Below, in pieces: positions 1 through 6,284 of a DNA stretch of 11,984 nucleotides (the stretch's first letter is position 1; every line of letters starts with the position of its first letter). Under the pieces are notes generated by a model, which was not told where the DNA came from, searched no databases, and worked only from the letters and a program-made list of their open reading frames with translations. This stretch comes from JBLNCE01 sp050260415. Its GTDB lineage: Bacteria; Bacillota; UBA4882; JAAYXC01. The DNA lies in contig JBLNCE010000114.1 in NCBI GenBank assembly GCA_050260415.1, forward strand, positions 1 to 11,984, in the 5' to 3' direction. Both the position numbers and the translations under genes were made by a program.

Positions 1-23
1 ACGAGACACCAGCCTCTTACGTA

Positions 24-49
24 ATCTGCGTCAATCTGCGAAATCTGCG
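24..49. repeat. Short tandem-like repeat, three ATCTGCG units
   Basis: ATCTGCG occurs at 24-30, 34-40 and 43-49, a spacing of 10 then 9 bases. It lies just beyond the stop of the ferredoxin relic. On the other strand it reads as CGCAGATT-type units. Repeats of this kind occur between genes in many environmental bacterial genomes; that comparison is from memory. No gene is visible in bases 1-83. Confidence 0.6.
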
Positions 50-83
50 CTTATCGGTCCAAGACGGGTTAGTCACATCGCTT

Positions 84-428
84 CTAATCCCGCCCGAGAA
101 ACTTGTAAAACCTTCGATAGAACCCCCGTGTCCTATCCGTTAACCACGCGGCGTCAATCGTGACATCGCCGGCGATCCGCTCCAGATCGTACCACTCGTC
201 CAGGACAAAGCATCGGAAGACCCGCAGCTTGATCGCCCGCGCCGGGCAGCCGTAGACGCACCGGAAGCAAAGGGCGCAGCGGCGGTTGAAGACGGGGACG
301 CCCCTTGTGAGCAGGATATTATCCGTGGGACAGGTATTTCCAGTGTCGGAGAAGTACATGATGCCGATGGATGGGGGCATGGTTCCCGCTTTCGCGCATG
401 CCGGCATCCCGGCGTCAAACGTTTCCAT
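84..428 (-). CDS. EFR1-type flavodoxin/ferredoxin relic with internal deletion
   Basis: The 114-residue product matches the two ends of the EFR1 family, about 250-residue proteins with an N-terminal flavodoxin-like domain and a C-terminal two-cluster 4Fe-4S ferredoxin domain. Near residue 25 it shows the flavodoxin phosphate-loop start (IMYFSDTGNT), then passes at once into CPTDNI, which resembles the last Cys-Pro of a first 4Fe-4S motif. A complete second motif follows (CALCFRCVYGCP, C-x2-C-x2-C-x3-C). Most of the flavodoxin domain and the first three cysteines of cluster one are therefore missing, yet the frame stays open. ATG at 428 is preferred because GAGGAAGG lies about seven bases upstream; GTG at 434 sits too close to that site. 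The product could at most hold one cluster and cannot be a normal flavodoxin, so it is probably non-functional. Family assignment is fairly secure, present function is not. Confidence 0.6.
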   Translation of the reverse strand: METFDAGMPACAKAGTMPPSIGIMYFSDTGNTCPTDNILLTRGVPVFNRRCALCFRCVYGCPARAIKLRVFRCFVLDEWYDLERIAGDVTIDAAWLTDRTRGFYRRFYKFLGRD

Positions 429-463
429 GGACACCCCTTCCTCGTATCACCAAGATCGCGCAA

Positions 464-1381
464 CTATTCCGGTCCGGCTGAGGCTTTCGCCGCGCGTGCC
501 GCGAACCACCGCACATGCGAGAGCGAGTAGACGGCCAACGCCGCCCAGATCAAGCCAAAGCTCAGGGCGTGTATGCCGGTGAACGTCTCCTTGTAGACGA
601 AGACTCCCAGGCAGAGGATGAGGGTGGGCGAGACGTATTGGGCGAAGCCCACGGTGGCCAAGGGCACGCGGCGCGTGCCGGCGGCGAAGAGGAGCAGGGG
701 TGTGGCCGTGATGATGCCGGCGCCGGCCAATAACACCGTGACGGAAACGGAAGCGGCGCCGAAGGCGCCCACGCCGGCGGCGTGCCTCAACGCGAGAAAA
801 CCAAGGGCTAATGGCGCCAGGACAGCCGTCTCCACGAAGAGTCCCACGATTGCATCCAGGTTGGCCACCTTCTTTAGCAGGCCGTAAGTGGCGAAGGTCA
901 GCGCCAATCCCAGGGAAACCCAGGGGACGGACCCATACTGCGCGATGCGGATCGCGACGCCCGCCGTGGCCAGGATCAAGGCCGTCACTTGCGCGGCATT
1001 GAGCCGTTCGCGCAGAACAAGCAAGCCCAAGAGCACATTCAGCAGGGGCGTTATGAAATACCCCAGGCTGGACTCCAAGATATGACCGGTGTTCACGGCC
1101 ACGATATAGATCCACCAATTGGCGCAGATCATGATCGCGGCCGCCGCCATATAGAGCCGTTTACGGCCGTCCCGCAGGGCGCGGGCCAGTTCGGCCCGGC
1201 GCGACGTGAGCGCCAGGAGCGCCCCGGTGAAGATCAGGGACCAGAAGATGCGGTGCGCGAGGATCTCAGCGGACGGCACCTGGTGGAGAGCTTTCCAGTA
1301 GACCGGCAGGACCCCCCAGAGAGCGAAGGAAGCGACGACCAGGAGGACGCCGTAGCCGCGTTGGTCGGTATTGGCCTTCAT
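464..1381 (-). CDS. rarD: RarD-type EamA (drug/metabolite) transporter
   Basis: The 305-residue integral membrane protein has about ten hydrophobic helices, the layout of the two-repeat EamA/DMT superfamily. RarD-like landmarks are the start YGVLLVVASFALWGVLPVYW, the AHRIFWSL segment near residue 42, NWWIYIVAVNTGHILESSLG around residues 89-108, and the second-half motif LATVGFAQYVSPTL. RarD proteins were named for chloramphenicol sensitivity; the natural substrate is poorly known, with amino acid or metabolite export usually suggested. ATG at 1381 has GAGG about nine bases upstream (AATGAGGTCTGATTCATG). Full length is normal for the family. The ferredoxin relic starts about 35 bases downstream on the same strand, so the two may share a transcript. 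No damage is visible. Confidence 0.9.
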   Translation of the reverse strand: MKANTDQRGYGVLLVVASFALWGVLPVYWKALHQVPSAEILAHRIFWSLIFTGALLALTSRRAELARALRDGRKRLYMAAAAIMICANWWIYIVAVNTGHILESSLGYFITPLLNVLLGLLVLRERLNAAQVTALILATAGVAIRIAQYGSVPWVSLGLALTFATYGLLKKVANLDAIVGLFVETAVLAPLALGFLALRHAAGVGAFGAASVSVTVLLAGAGIITATPLLLFAAGTRRVPLATVGFAQYVSPTLILCLGVFVYKETFTGIHALSFGLIWAALAVYSLSHVRWFAARAAKASAGPE

Positions 1382-1802
1382 GAATCAGACCTCATTCCCT
1401 TGGACAAGTGGACCAGCTTTGGAGTGCAGAGATTCTTCATGCGCGCGCGTTTCCCTGCCGGTTTGGCGGTTATTCCCGTCGGCCGGCGTCCTCGCCAATA
1501 CGCCCAATCCAAAGAGGATGGGCAGGACCGGCCAGAAGCGGCTCCAGCCAAGCCGAACAGGAAGGCGGCGCTGACGGCCGCGCGCCGGGATGAGGACGAA
1601 GAGCGCCCATCGGGTGTGGAGCATGATTCGGGTGGACAGATGAGGGTTTTGTCCCTGGCCAGTTGGTCAGGGCATATGCGTAAGCCCCGCCTCCAATCGT
1701 GGAGAACGGGGCTCGATAGTATTCTGGTCTTGCGTGCTACTTATGTGGGTTCCACGGTATCACAATGTTTTCGTATTGTATAACCTGGCCGGAGCCGGGT
1801 GC
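1382..1802. other. Gene-free spacer with one strong hairpin
   Basis: No convincing gene lies between rarD and the small Cys-rich gene. A 79-codon minus-strand frame (1385-1624) has no ribosome binding site and an Arg-rich composition, so it is not called. The clear structure is a hairpin at 1683-1713: AGCCCCG (1683-1689) pairs with CGGGGCT (1707-1713), and CTCC (1691-1694) pairs with GGAG (1701-1704) around AATCGT. Neither side has a T-run. A weak dyad, ACAAT (1762-1766) and ATTGT (1775-1779), lies farther right and could be an operator or chance. Confidence 0.5.
1683..1713. repeat. Two-part GC-rich hairpin
   Basis: A 7-bp outer stem and a 4-bp inner stem are separated by a C on one side and AA on the other, with a six-base loop. 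It sits about 90 bases after the stop of the small Cys-rich gene and about 300 bases before rarD, so it could end or process the minus-strand transcript. Without a U-tract it is not a standard intrinsic terminator. Confidence 0.5.
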
Positions 1803-1895
1803 TTAATGTCCGCAGCAGCAGCAGAGCAGAAGAATGATAAGGATCAAGCAGAGGCAATTGTTGTCGAAGAAACCGCCGAGGATATTACCGCTCAT
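1803..1895 (-). CDS. 30-residue Leu/Cys-rich membrane peptide, YjcZ-like
   Basis: A short frame starts at ATG 1895 behind a near-ideal ribosome binding site (TGGAGG, eight bases upstream) and ends at TAA. The product has a short head (MSGNILGGFFDNN), one hydrophobic stretch rich in Leu and Ile, and a tail of four adjacent cysteines followed by Gly-His. This resembles the tiny YjcZ-like proteins of spore-forming Bacillota, which have a Gly/Phe-rich head and one membrane helix; their molecular role is poorly known. A perfect minus-strand -10 hexamer (TATAAT, 2051-2046) lies about 150 bases upstream. A TTGACC exists, but 24 bases from it, which is too far for a standard promoter. The longer frame running to 2081 lacks start support. 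The strong ribosome binding site and membrane-like composition support a real gene; the family name is tentative. Confidence 0.6.
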   Translation of the reverse strand: MSGNILGGFFDNNCLCLILIILLLCCCCGH

Positions 1896-2325
1896 TATCC
1901 TAACCTCCAGTTTATTCCTTAGTCTTATGTGTCTTCGGCGATGGAAGGCATCACTAGACTTTGTACGAAGTCCAGCATTCTCATGCGCGTGAATCTCCGT
2001 TTTCACGCCAGATCCGCTTCCGTGCTGTTGTGCTAGACCTGGGTTATTATACGAGTGAGTTCTGGCCTTTGTTGTGGTCAAAAGTCATCATGGGACTGGA
2101 GCTTACTCTCTCTTGACCTCGTCTTTGCGGCACGCATGCCGCCTGGCGCGCATCCGGCGGCCTTTTTATGCCTCGTGCACGTTCTTTGCGGCCTCCACGG
2201 CTGAAGCCAGCCCCGTCCCCGGTGGAGGTGCATGAACGGCCTTTTCGCTCCACCAAAAGGTAATCTCGGCGCCGTGGCCTTTGCAGGGGCACAAGCGCGG
2301 GGCTTGGTTCGTGGTGCCGGCAGGC
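1896..2325. other. Gene-free spacer with hairpins
   Basis: No frame here looks like protein. The part next to the small Cys-rich gene is its probable leader, with a TATAAT at 2046-2051 (minus) and a hairpin GCGTGA (1987-1992) with TCACGC (2003-2008). Farther right are an orphan terminator-like hairpin at 2138-2169, a direct repeat TCTTTGCGGC (about 2122 and 2183), and a CCTCCAC/GTGGAGG stem near 2191-2229 enclosing a GGCTG/CAGCC stem. Which strand is transcribed is unclear. Confidence 0.45.
2138..2169 (+). terminator. Terminator-like hairpin with T-run, no gene upstream
   Basis: GCCGCC (2138-2143) pairs with GGCGGC (2156-2161) and is followed at once by CTTTTTAT, the layout of an intrinsic terminator on the plus strand. 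No plus-strand gene precedes it. It would end an unannotated transcript or may be fortuitous. The loop is 12 bases and weakly paired. Confidence 0.35.
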
Positions 2326-3489
2326 TCAAGACGGTCCTTGGTTGACCCGAGCCGCGCCCAGGAACTCTCTCAGCCGGTCCAGTTCCTCCGCCACGGCGCG
2401 TGTCAGAGACTTCTCTCCGCGTATACCCGGTTCATACGTTATTCCTTCCACCAGCAATTGCTTCGTTTTTCGTTCAAAGCGGGCGTTCAACCGCCCGACG
2501 AGGTCGGATCCATACAGGATGGGCATGGTGTAAGGCCCCCCCGTCCGCTTGCGCGCGGGCGTATAGATTTCCCAGCGATAATTGAACCCGAAGAGATCCT
2601 CCAGCCGCTCTCGCCGCCAGAGCAGGTTATCCAGCGGGGGCAGGAATCGCGCCTCTTTCTTTAGTTCCGTCTGGGCGGACGCGGCCAGCGCCTCGCCGGT
2701 ACCGGCGGGGGCCCAGTACGAACGTCGCACCCCGGCGACCGGCAGTCTCTCGATGACGCCGCGCGCTTCATCCGCCGCGATCGCCTCGGCGCGTTCCCTT
2801 GCCGTCAGCCTCTGCCAGGCGAAACCGGCGTGTTGGGCATCGAAGATGCCGAAAGCCCGGTAGTACTTTTCTCTGAGCAGACGGCGCGCCTCGGCCAAGG
2901 ACATTTCTTCCCCCCGGCGCAGCAGATCCGCCGGGAAGGCCCGCTCCGCCAGATCGAAGACGCTCTCGCCGCCCGCCCGCCCGACCACGGTTACACGCCC
3001 CGCTTCCCAGAGGAGCTGGAGCGCATGGGAGGTTTCCTTTGTCCGGGGGGCGGCATGAGCGTTTTCCCAATATCCGTGCGTCTTTTCGGCGCAGACGATC
3101 CGCCGCGAGGTCAGCGGCCCCTGTCGCTCGAGCTCGCGCAGCACCTGTCGCACCGAAGCCTGGAGGCTCCGCAGCGTCTCTTGGTGTCTCGCCTCCCGGC
3201 GCCGCATGAACGGGACAAAGAGCGGCAGGTCGTCCAGGGGGAGCAAGGCCCGGTTGCCCGCGATATACTCAAAGAGCCGGGCCGAGCCGTGGTAGTAATC
3301 GGCCTGGCCGGCCCGGTATGTTGAGAGACGGCTAAAGAGCGCCAGTTCTTGGTTACGGGCGATCAGATTGACGGGGTCCACCTGGACCGCCTCCAAGTGT
3401 TGGACCAACGCGGCGGCGCTGCTCTCGCGGCGCCGTTCCAGGTATTGGCGCTCCACGAGCAGCCGGCGTATTAAACTTGGCGCAAACAT
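2326..3489 (-). CDS. YcaQ/AlkZ-like winged-helix DNA glycosylase
   Basis: The 387-residue product belongs to the HTH_42 (YcaQ/AlkZ/AlkX) family of DNA glycosylases, which remove alkylated bases and unhook interstrand crosslinks by tandem winged helices. The catalytic motif is visible as Gln36-Val37-Asp38 in AVQVDPVN, the Q-x-D form typical of YcaQ-like rather than Q-x-Q AlkZ-like members. Other family signs are the ARNQELALFSRL segment after it and the C-terminal block FLPPLDNLLWRRERLEDLFG, then YTPARKR...PYTMPILYGSDLVGRL. Length is normal (about 350-420). ATG at 3489 is preferred: a GGGGGG run lies about eight bases upstream, and the extra N-terminal residues of the longer frame (to 3519) do not look family-like. 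It stands alone as a transcription unit. Damage specificity is inferred from the family only. Confidence 0.85.
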   Translation of the reverse strand: MFAPSLIRRLLVERQYLERRRESSAAALVQHLEAVQVDPVNLIARNQELALFSRLSTYRAGQADYYHGSARLFEYIAGNRALLPLDDLPLFVPFMRRREARHQETLRSLQASVRQVLRELERQGPLTSRRIVCAEKTHGYWENAHAAPRTKETSHALQLLWEAGRVTVVGRAGGESVFDLAERAFPADLLRRGEEMSLAEARRLLREKYYRAFGIFDAQHAGFAWQRLTARERAEAIAADEARGVIERLPVAGVRRSYWAPAGTGEALAASAQTELKKEARFLPPLDNLLWRRERLEDLFGFNYRWEIYTPARKRTGGPYTMPILYGSDLVGRLNARFERKTKQLLVEGITYEPGIRGEKSLTRAVAEELDRLREFLGAARVNQGPS

Positions 3490-3523
3490 GAATCGAACCC
3501 CCCGGGCTTGTCCACCCAAGACT

Positions 3524-3575
3524 TTGAACCGGCCGGCAAGGCGCGGCGGCGATTTCTCCAGTGCCGGCGGTTCAA
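3524..3575. repeat. Inverted repeat upstream of the glycosylase gene
   Basis: TTGAACCGGCCGGCA (3524-3538) and TGCCGGCGGTTCAA (3562-3575) are complementary except for one bulged base, enclosing 23 bases. It starts 35 bases upstream of the glycosylase ATG, so it could form a stem in the 5' leader or an operator. No T-run follows on either strand. Confidence 0.5.
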
Positions 3576-3879
3576 GCTACCCGATGGTTTCGCCGTGGAG
3601 CCTCAATTACCTGGTGGTGACATTGTCTCTCCATAGAAACGAAAAGGGGAGACTGACCGTTTTTCTAATATCTGGCGTCATAAGTCTCTGGTCAATAGCG
3701 GAGGAAGACAAGCACTGATGCCGAATTAATTATCTTGCACCGGGAAAACAATCATTTTGTTGCGGGAAGAAAAGTCCAGGAAGAGGCCGCCCGGCAGCTT
3801 GGCATCACCCAGAGAAGGCTATGTTCCGAGCAATGGTTGTTCCGAAACATCGTTTCTGCCGACGGTAGGCTGCCCCCTC

Positions 3880-4094
3880 GACAAGCTCGGGGTGCTGACT
3901 TCGACGAGCTCAGTCGAGTCGAGCCTGTCGAAGCAAGAACCTGCCGCTACACCAGATCTGGCAAGGGCATAAATGCCCTGGGATCCGGATCCCGTTCTTT
4001 CCCCGTAGCCAGGATGGCTTGCCGAGAGCAAGGCAAATCACCCTGTTCAGGCGCTTTGTCAAAACGCGATGGTTCAACGCGTTTTGGCAAAGCG
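3880..4094. repeat. Run of consecutive hairpins (palindrome cluster)
   Basis: Six clear inverted repeats lie in a row: CTTCGAC/GTCGAAG (3899-3905, 3927-3933), GGGCAT-AA-ATGCCC (3965-3978), the 14-base palindrome GGGATCCGGATCCC (3980-3993), AGCCA-GGA-TGGCT (4007-4019), CTTGC/GCAAG (4018-4032), and a 17-bp stem CGCTTTGTCAAAACGCG (4052-4068) with CGCGTTTTGGCAAAGCG (4078-4094), differing by one G-U pair. A CGACAAGCTC motif precedes them at about 3889. The last hairpin ends about 100 bases before the signal peptidase start. The style suggests REP-like mobile palindromes or a structured RNA. Confidence 0.6.
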
Positions 4095-4192
4095 GTAGTT
4101 CCGAAGATTTGCCGTGCTCCGGTGTGGCGGCGTCCTCTCAGGGCGCCGTCGGCTCTGGTTTATGAAAATTGCACGTGAAGGGAGCGGCCCGC

Positions 4193-4753
4193 ATGCCCCG
4201 GACCCTGCTAGAAAATATCGTAGTCAAGGTTTTATTGGGCGTTTTGCTCCTGGCGGTCATGGTTCTCTTCGTGGGCGGTGATTTTTCCGGCATCACCGGC
4301 ACCTCCATGGAGCCCACGCTGCATGACGGGGACGGGGTGTGGGGGGAGCGTTTCGGCTTTCTCTTTGGCACACCCCGCCGGGGTGACGTGGTGCTGATCG
4401 AGACCGGGCGGAGAGCCAGCCTTGTGAAAAGGGTGATCGGACTGCCGGGGGAGACGGTCGCGATCGAGGGCGGCGCGGTGTATCTGAACGGTGTCCGCCT
4501 CCGGGAACCGTATCTCAGCGCGCCCTCTAGATCGGATTTTCCACCGCTTCGCGTGCCGGCCGGGCGTTATTTCGTGCTGGGCGACAACAGAAACAATAGC
4601 CTTGACAGCCGGGACTTCGGCACCGTCCCCCTGAGGAGCATTCGCTACCGGGTGGTATTGCGGATCTGGCCGCTCGGGTCGTTCGGGATCTTGCCCAAGG
4701 CGGGCCGAATGACCCTGGCGGCCTGCGCCGAGCGTTGGTCCAGTATCATATAA
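4193..4753 (+). CDS. lepB: Signal peptidase I (type I leader peptidase)
   Basis: The 186-residue S26 membrane protease cleaves signal peptides from exported proteins on the outer face of the cytoplasmic membrane. One N-terminal membrane helix (about residues 9-28) precedes the catalytic serine, Ser38 in GTSMEPTLHDGD. The general base is Lys79 in LVKRVIGLPGE. The GDNRNNSLDSRDFG box then follows. The Ser-Lys spacing of 41 and short length match the Gram-positive SipS-like form better than the larger E. coli LepB. ATG at 4193 is chosen because GAAGGGAG lies about eight bases upstream; an upstream TTG at 4169 has no such support. All catalytic boxes are intact. Its stop overlaps the converging nitroreductase by eight bases, leaving no room for a separate terminator. 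Confidence 0.93.
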   Translation: MPRTLLENIVVKVLLGVLLLAVMVLFVGGDFSGITGTSMEPTLHDGDGVWGERFGFLFGTPRRGDVVLIETGRRASLVKRVIGLPGETVAIEGGAVYLNGVRLREPYLSAPSRSDFPPLRVPAGRYFVLGDNRNNSLDSRDFGTVPLRSIRYRVVLRIWPLGSFGILPKAGRMTLAACAERWSSII

Positions 4754-5264
4754 ACTCCGCCACTTCCTCGAGCGGTTTCCGATCCTTTACCCCCTTCTTC
4801 ACGAACCCCGCCCGCGGATACCCTAGCGGCGTGATGGCGAAGACGGCCTCGTTCTCCTTGAGACCCAAGGCTTGGCGCAGCACCGCCGGATCAAAGGCCG
4901 CGATCCAGCAGGTGCCGACCCCCTCCGCCTCGGCGGCGAGGATCATGTGGTCCATGGCGATGGTCAGATCGGTCTCGATGGAATTGTAGCGGTCGGCAGC
5001 CCGTATCCAGGCCCGATCGCGCGCGCCCGTCACGGCCAGTATGTGCGGCGCATCTTGAAACCAGGGTTTAGGGTAACAGGGCCGCACCTTGGCCAGCATC
5101 TCCGGGGAGGAGACGACGATGAACCGCCACGGCTGGCGGTTGGCGGCGGATGGGGCCAAGCGTCCGGCCTCCAGGATACGTTCCAGGACAGCGCGGTCCA
5201 CGGGGCGGTTAGGGTCGTAGCTGCGGATGCTCTCACGAGTTTTCACCAATTCCAGTAACTCCAC
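4746..5264 (-). CDS. Nitroreductase-family flavoprotein
   Basis: The 172-residue product is a small member of the FMN-dependent nitroreductase family, soluble NAD(P)H oxidoreductases that usually act as dimers. The N-terminal motif TRESIRSYDPNRPV and the following APSAANRQPWRFIVV are the family's FMN-contacting signature; DLTIAMDHMILAAEAEGVGTCWIAAF and the tail segment ITPLGYPRA are also typical. The physiological substrate cannot be told. The start is interesting: AGGAGG directly abuts ATG 5270, too close for use, but is seven bases from GTG 5264, which is therefore preferred. The gene begins about 100 bases beyond the thiZ stop on the same strand, so it may be read through from the thiamine operon, though a link in function is not shown. 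The 3' end overlaps signal peptidase. Confidence 0.87.
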   Translation of the reverse strand: MELLELVKTRESIRSYDPNRPVDRAVLERILEAGRLAPSAANRQPWRFIVVSSPEMLAKVRPCYPKPWFQDAPHILAVTGARDRAWIRAADRYNSIETDLTIAMDHMILAAEAEGVGTCWIAAFDPAVLRQALGLKENEAVFAITPLGYPRAGFVKKGVKDRKPLEEVAEFI

Positions 5265-5361
5265 TGCCATACCTCCTCGAGCGCCTACGGCGGGACGCGA
5301 TCCTCCGGCCGCGGACTCAATACCAACACTATGCCATATCGGGAGGAATAAGTAAACGGCT

Positions 5362-6111
5362 TTACGCGCCGCGTAGCTTTTCCAGCAATTCGGCCTTGAC
5401 GGCGTTGAAATCGGCCTGGGTGACGATCTCTCTGGCGCGGGGCCGGGCCAGGGGTATGGTCAGCGTATGCACCACCCGGGCCGGCCGCGGCGAAAGGACG
5501 TAGACACGGTCCGCCAGGAATACGGCCTCCTCGATATCATGCGTGGTCATGACCACCGTGCGGCGCAGCCCCTGCCAGATCCCGAGCAGCCATGCCTGCA
5601 TCTCGGCCCGGGTCAGGGCGTCCAACGCTCCGAACGGTTCGTCGAGTAGCATGATTTCCCTATGCAACAGGGCCGTACGTAACAACGCCGCGCGCTGCCG
5701 CATCCCGCCCGAGAGTTGCCGTGGATAGGCGCCGGCAAACCCGTCCAACCCGAAAAGGGGAAGGAGGGATAGGGCTTCCTCGCGGACCGCGGCCAGATCC
5801 CGCCCCTGCAGATCGGGGCCCAGCAGGGCGTTGTCCAGGACGGTCCGCCAGGGCAGGAGCAGGTCGCGCTGGGGCATATAAGCGATGGAATCCGGCGCGC
5901 AGCCGATCTCACCCCTGTCCGGCGCGAGGAGGCCGGTAATCAGGTTGAACAGTGTGCTCTTGCCGCACCCGCTCGGCCCGAGCAGGGCCACGAACTCCCC
6001 GCGCCGGACGCTCAGGCCGATCCGGTCGAGCACGGGGAGGGTCTCGGCGCCCCGGCGGTAACTATAGCTGATCTCGTTCAGTACCAAGACGGGCTCGACG
6101 GCTGTTGGCAT
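5362..6111 (-). CDS. thiZ: HMP/thiamine-precursor ABC importer, ATPase subunit
   Basis: The 249-residue ABC ATPase has every expected motif: Walker A GPSGCGKST (residues 45-53), Q-loop Gln81 in YMPQRD, signature LSGGM (133-137), Walker B IMLLDEP with Glu158, and the switch His191 in TTHD. It is closest in layout to the SsuB/TauB/ThiZ class that works with NMT1-type binding proteins. Its place in the riboswitch-led unit points to uptake of the thiamine pyrimidine HMP or formylaminopyrimidine. ATG at 6111 is chosen because GGAGG lies seven bases upstream; the extra residues of a longer frame back to 6204 come from the hairpin region and look non-coding. It is last in the operon, 173 bases after thiY. 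All residues for ATP hydrolysis are present. Exact substrate is inferred. Confidence 0.88.
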   Translation of the reverse strand: MPTAVEPVLVLNEISYSYRRGAETLPVLDRIGLSVRRGEFVALLGPSGCGKSTLFNLITGLLAPDRGEIGCAPDSIAYMPQRDLLLPWRTVLDNALLGPDLQGRDLAAVREEALSLLPLFGLDGFAGAYPRQLSGGMRQRAALLRTALLHREIMLLDEPFGALDALTRAEMQAWLLGIWQGLRRTVVMTTHDIEEAVFLADRVYVLSPRPARVVHTLTIPLARPRAREIVTQADFNAVKAELLEKLRGA

Positions 6112-6144
6112 CAAAAAACCTCCAAGGCCAGGGCAGATCCTTGT

Positions 6145-6187
6145 CTTCCCTCCCCCTCTCCCGCACGCGCGGGAGGGGGGAGGGAAG
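6145..6187 (-). repeat. Near-perfect long hairpin between thiY and thiZ
   Basis: CTTCCCTCCCCCTCTCCCGC (6145-6164) pairs with GCGGGAGGGGGGAGGGAAG (6169-6187) with only one bulged base and a four-base loop. It sits inside the operon, 97 bases after the thiY stop and 33 bases before the thiZ start. Hairpins built on CCCTCTCCC are widespread as dispersed palindromes. There is no U-tract, so a role in protecting or processing the thiXY message is more likely than plain termination. Confidence 0.65.
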
Positions 6188-6284
6188 GGGGAGAGGGCCT
6201 GCATCGATCGGCGCGAACGGGTTTACTTGCCTCTGCCAAATCTGAATGCTGAACATGCGGCCTCACGGCTTTGGTGGCACATTT

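Larger units (their letters stand above)
3490..4192. other. 700-base gene-free divergent spacer
   Basis: This spacer separates the divergent glycosylase and signal peptidase genes. It holds an inverted repeat at 3524-3575, a run of hairpins at 3880-4094, and at 3774-3824 a plus-strand frame reading VQEEAARQLGITQRRL, which resembles the Fis-type helix-turn-helix ending NtrC/NifA-class activators. The last is a possible gene fragment only: it has no surrounding domain and the frame soon becomes repeat-like. No whole gene is supported. Confidence 0.5.

Noticed and set aside
1385..1624. 79-codon minus-strand frame ending three bases before rarD
   Set aside because: No ribosome binding site at its ATG, Arg-rich low-complexity composition and no recognisable family; open frame probably due to GC content.
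989..1783. 264-codon plus-strand frame antisense to rarD
   Set aside because: Mostly the mirror of rarD; composition is charged and unfamily-like, while the minus-strand frame is a clear transporter.
2191..2229. Possible riboswitch (CCTCCAC/GTGGAGG stem with inner stem)
   Set aside because: No conserved aptamer core of a known class was recognised, and no gene lies suitably downstream on either strand.
3487..3505. tRNA-like T-arm string GGTTCGATTC on the minus strand
   Set aside because: Flanking bases do not form the T stem, and no acceptor, anticodon or D arms can be built around it.
6112..6204. N-terminal extension of ThiZ to 6204
   Set aside because: Translates the hairpin palindrome; ATG 6111 has the GGAGG site and gives the normal ATPase length.
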